The notes below the pieces were generated by a model. It was not told the origin of the DNA and did no database searches. It saw only the letters and a program-made list of their open reading frames with translations. A program made the translations under genes and the position numbers. Below, piece by piece: positions 5,174 to 7,402 of a stretch of 7,402 bases of DNA (positions are counted from its first letter, which is position 1; each line of letters starts with the position of its first letter). This stretch comes from Candidatus Altimarinota bacterium (lineage in GTDB: Bacteria > Patescibacteriota > Gracilibacteria > UM-FILTER-43-11), in the NCBI GenBank assembly GCA_029934675.1, contig JAOZLT010000071.1:1-7402 (forward strand), in the 5' to 3' direction.

Positions 5174-7249
5174 ATGTTTAAAATATTTAAAAATACAAAA
5201 GGTATAGCATTAATAGAGCTATTGCTATATAACTCAATATTTTTAACATTACTACCCACCTTATTAGTATATTCAATACAATCTTTGCAATTAAATAATT
5301 TCAGTAATGTTGAAAAGAATGTAAATGCAGAAATACAATTTGTAAGTAAGCGGGTATATGATCTTGTTGCTGAAGCAAGATATGTAGATGTGGAAAATAC
5401 TACATTTGATGAGCAGGCGGGAAAGCTTACTCTTGTTATGCATGATGATTCAGTTATTTCAATTGAAAGAAATGCAACTACAGATAGAATAGAGATAACT
5501 GAGGACGGAGTAATGAGCAATCTATCATCAGATAATGTTGATGTTGAATATATGTATTTTGAAAGAATCCCGGATGAGCTAAATGACCCGGAAATAGTGT
5601 TTGGGGTCGCAACAAATTTAAAAATATCAGGTCTTGTTGATAAGGGCATAACTCAGGAGCACATCATTTACGCCAATCTGGTAAATGGGGATTTTGATGG
5701 TGACGGCGTTCCTAATGATCAGGATGACTTCCCAAAACATGATGAGTGTGGCGCTGATTCTGATGGAGATGGAATTTGTGATGAGAGCGATAATTGTGTA
5801 TTAGACTTTAACCCTTTTCAGGAAGATTTTGATAGCGATGGTATAGGTGATGTATGTGATAGTTCAATATTTTTTGAGGGAGGCGAAGGTGAAGGAGAGG
5901 GTGAAGATGAGGGACTTGGAGCGTTTAACTGTAGCCCAGATGATGGCGACAACGGCCTTATCGCTTTAATAAATATGGAGCCTCCAATGCCTCCTGGACC
6001 GCTTAAGAACATACTTGTTAGCTCGTCTCCATTATCTCCAGCTGTTTTAATGGCTGTAGTAGATAGGAATCCACCGCTTCCAGATGGTATTCTTCAGCAA
6101 ATATTTACACTTAATACGAAGCTTTCTGATACAGAGCCTTTAGACGTATATTCAGCAGTTCTTGATATGGATTTAGCCGCAGGCACAAGAAATAATATAA
6201 TTAAAGCTCAAGATAAAGCAGATGATTATGCTTGGCAGGGAGACAGCGAAGTGCAAGAGGCTTTATATAAAGTTGAATTGGATCAGGAAAATGGTAATGT
6301 AAAGTTTTATGATGCTGATTACCCACTTGGTGAGGGAGAGAATATAAAAACAGATATATTCATAATCGAAGTAGAAGGGGCATCAGGAGTAGTTGATGTA
6401 ATAACACACGCAACAGGCCTTGATACAAATACAATTACTGCTGTAGGGGAAAGTGTTACTGATAGTAATGGATTTATTACTCGCCTTGAGAGCATAAATG
6501 GAAATAGTTATGCGTTTACAGTAAGCAATATTTCAAATGAAGACCCGTTAATTTCAGTTACTTTCGGATTTGGATTGGGTGCAACAATAGTAGATCCCGT
6601 TACACCCATATATATATCTTACAGATTCGTATATTACTGCCCTGGTGGATGTGATGAGAATTGCGGTGATATTGGAACAGGCATTACTGAAGGTATCGTG
6701 CTTACAGATGATTGTTATTTATGGGATGAAAGTTTCCCTGAATGGTGTAGTAAATGGCTTACAAATTCTGATAATGATTCAGTAAATCCTGCATATGCCG
6801 GCGGTACACAGGAAGGTGAAGAAACTGTGTATTGGGAAAAAGAAAGTAAGACAATCCTATCTATAGGGCAAATCAGCGAATTAAAAAGTATTACTGTTGG
6901 CGGTGAAATTGCTTATCAAAGCGCAAATCAGTTTTTCTGCGATACCTTGGAAGCAGATTGTCCTATGAAAGGTAGTTTGGTAGGAGGTCAGGATGTTGAG
7001 TTATATAACTGGATATCAGAAACCTGGGAGTCAATTGGTACACTTGGGTTAGATGGCACAATAAGTAATCAGCAGGCATTTGAAATTAAATATGATGGCG
7101 CTAATCCCCAGAGATTTGTAGGAGGAGACGATGGAAGACGTATAAAATTTCGCATGAAATTCAATTGGAATGGAGTAATTCCCGAAGGAGGAACCAGCGC
7201 TCCTGCATTTATGTTAATCGATTATTTTGTTTTACATTTAAAATGGTAA
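5174..7249 (+). CDS. Giant PilW/GspJ-like minor pilin with thrombospondin type 3 repeats and beta-rich C-terminal extension (putative tip adhesin)
   Basis: 691 residues, against roughly 200-350 for PilW/GspJ proteins. The leader is cleaved after G10 (NTKG, then IALIELLLY, E15 at +5), with a helix to about residue 35. A pilin head (about 45-168) shows PilW/GspJ-like beta strands (KLTLVMHDDSVISIE; NLSSDNVDVEYMYFE). Residues 171-229 are thrombospondin type 3 calcium-binding repeats (DSDGDGICDESDNC; DFDSDGIGDVCD). A Gly/Glu linker (236-247) and a 15-residue repeat array (269-328) follow. Next come an unassigned beta-rich region (about 360-488), a Cys/Trp cluster (C489, C493, C497, C514, C525), and a C-terminal region (about 555-691) resembling a galactose-binding-like beta sandwich (VELYNWISETWESIGT; IDYFVLHLKW). 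There are twelve cysteines, all after residue 190, consistent with an exported, disulfide-bonded ectodomain. The adhesin role is inferred. An AT-rich gap with the palindrome AAAATTATAATTTT (5143-5156) and TTAAAAAGTAA precedes the ATG. Confidence 0.85.
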   Translation: MFKIFKNTKGIALIELLLYNSIFLTLLPTLLVYSIQSLQLNNFSNVEKNVNAEIQFVSKRVYDLVAEARYVDVENTTFDEQAGKLTLVMHDDSVISIERNATTDRIEITEDGVMSNLSSDNVDVEYMYFERIPDELNDPEIVFGVATNLKISGLVDKGITQEHIIYANLVNGDFDGDGVPNDQDDFPKHDECGADSDGDGICDESDNCVLDFNPFQEDFDSDGIGDVCDSSIFFEGGEGEGEGEDEGLGAFNCSPDDGDNGLIALINMEPPMPPGPLKNILVSSSPLSPAVLMAVVDRNPPLPDGILQQIFTLNTKLSDTEPLDVYSAVLDMDLAAGTRNNIIKAQDKADDYAWQGDSEVQEALYKVELDQENGNVKFYDADYPLGEGENIKTDIFIIEVEGASGVVDVITHATGLDTNTITAVGESVTDSNGFITRLESINGNSYAFTVSNISNEDPLISVTFGFGLGATIVDPVTPIYISYRFVYYCPGGCDENCGDIGTGITEGIVLTDDCYLWDESFPEWCSKWLTNSDNDSVNPAYAGGTQEGEETVYWEKESKTILSIGQISELKSITVGGEIAYQSANQFFCDTLEADCPMKGSLVGGQDVELYNWISETWESIGTLGLDGTISNQQAFEIKYDGANPQRFVGGDDGRRIKFRMKFNWNGVIPEGGTSAPAFMLIDYFVLHLKW
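5684..5860 (+). other. Thrombospondin type 3 calcium-binding repeat segment within the giant pilin
   Basis: Residues 171-229 of the giant pilin contain three Asp-rich DxDxDG loops (D173/D175/D177, D195/D197/D199, D218/D220/D222) with cysteines C192, C202, C208 and C228 placed as in classical type 3 repeats. In this family, calcium rigidifies the loops and the cysteines link neighbouring repeats. Here the segment lies exactly between the pilin head and the C-terminal extension. It probably serves as a stiff, calcium-dependent stalk. Confidence 0.9.
5978..6157 (+). other. Array of about four 15-residue repeats within the giant pilin
   Basis: Residues 269-328 can be written as four 15-residue lines: EPPMPPGPLKNILVS, SSPLSPAVLMAVVDR, NPPLPDGILQQIFTL and a weaker NTKLSDTEPLDVYSA. 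The consensus is x-x-P-[ML]-[PS]-[PD]-x-x-L-x-x-[IV]-[LVF]-x-x, with a Pro turn followed by a short amphipathic helix. A partial helix (GLIALINM) lies just before it. The pattern suggests a small solenoid or helical spacer. No named domain is claimed. Confidence 0.65.
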
Positions 7250-7257
7250 TAAACATA

Positions 7258-7323
7258 GAGGCTACATCGAGGCTACAATGGTGGCTACAATCGAGGAACT
7301 TATTACACCACAATAGTAGCCTC
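7258..7323. repeat. Inverted repeat after the last pilin gene
   Basis: GAGGCTAC occurs at 7258-7265 and 7269-7276, with a variant GTGGCTAC at 7281-7288, giving an 11-12 bp period. Its exact inverse GTAGCCTC starts the downstream array at 7316-7323. An inner pair, TGGTG (7279-7283) with CACCA (7306-7310), extends the possible stem. The structure begins 9 bp after the stop codon. It could end or protect the transcript, but no T-tract follows, so a standard intrinsic terminator is not supported. Confidence 0.7.
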
Positions 7324-7402
7324 AAAGCGAAGCGAAGTAGCCTCAACGTAGCCTCAAAGCGAAGCGAAGTAGCCTCAACGTAGCCTCAAAGCGAAGCGAA
7401 GT
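7317..7402. repeat. Perfect 32-bp tandem repeat running off the window end
   Basis: A 21-nt unit (TAGCCTCAAAGCG followed by AAGCGAAG) alternates with an 11-nt unit (TAGCCTCAACG). The long unit lies at 7317-7337, 7349-7369 and 7381-7401; the short unit at 7338-7348 and 7370-7380. All copies are identical, giving a 32-bp period over about 2.7 copies. Inside the long unit GCGAA is itself repeated. Copy identity suggests recent amplification by slippage or active homogenisation. There are no unique spacers, so it is not a CRISPR array. The array continues beyond 7402 to an unknown extent. Confidence 0.92.

Noticed and set aside
5158..5649. 163-codon minus-strand open frame opposite the giant pilin
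   Set aside because: It mirrors the confirmed prepilin coding frame, has no domain signal and would be the only minus-strand gene in a compact co-oriented operon.
5684..5860. RTX-type calcium repeats or a dockerin/EF-hand domain
   Set aside because: The cysteine placement and the DSDGDGICDESDNC plus DSDGIGDVCD pattern fit thrombospondin type 3 repeats better; no GGxGxDxUx nonapeptides are present.
7165..7383. 72-codon plus-strand open frame overlapping the 3' end of the giant pilin gene
   Set aside because: It lies out of frame within the pilin gene and then runs through the tandem array. The product is low-complexity and repeat-derived, with no recognisable domain.
7317..7402. CRISPR array
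   Set aside because: Copies are contiguous and identical with no unique spacers; the 32-bp period is made of two related subunits.

Overview
This window is a single co-oriented block of six plus-strand genes encoding the assembly core of a type IV pilus (or a closely related type II secretion / competence pseudopilus). In order: a receiver-like protein with a zinc ribbon (73-801), the assembly ATPase PilB (913-2667), the inner-membrane platform PilC (2750-3922), and three proteins with class III (prepilin) N-termini. These three are a GspH/FimT-like pilin (3922-4542), a PilV/GspI-like pilin (4625-5143) and a very large PilW/GspJ-like pilin (5174-7249). No minus-strand gene, tRNA, rRNA, transposase or CRISPR array could be supported.

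The DNA is AT-rich, start codons lack clear Shine-Dalgarno sequences, and genes are closely packed. The pilin types, especially the PilV-like family with a conserved 'DTKK...W' C-terminus, and the iterated short words between genes resemble what I know from uncultured small-genome bacteria of the candidate phyla (Patescibacteria/CPR, possibly Omnitrophota or similar). This placement is an inference from style; there is no phylogenetic marker in the window.

How the genes work together: PilB hydrolyses ATP at the cytoplasmic face of PilC, which inserts prepilin subunits into the growing fibre after a prepilin peptidase (not in this window) removes their leaders. The H-I-J order of the three pilins matches minor-pilin clusters that build the fibre tip. 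The third one carries about 520 extra residues: thrombospondin type 3 calcium-binding repeats, an acidic Gly/Glu linker, a short array of 15-residue repeats, and Cys-containing beta-rich C-terminal regions. The best guess is a tip adhesin carried on a minor pilin. The first gene has Glu at the usual phospho-acceptor Asp and is probably a non-phosphorylatable, permanently 'on' receiver.

The second main feature is between the genes. Nearly every gap, including both window ends, holds an element built by iterating a short word and then repeating it in inverted orientation: 1-53, 851-890, 2674-2743, 3957-4096, 4546-4615 and 7258-7402. Each is different in sequence, but three share a degenerate core of the type CTCAA(A)G(T)CGAAG. 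One extends into the coding leader of a prepilin, and the last is a perfect 32-bp tandem array running off the window end. This element family is the least explained part of the window. The only gene-free stretch beyond about 100 bp, apart from 802-912, is 7250-7402, which is filled by the array.
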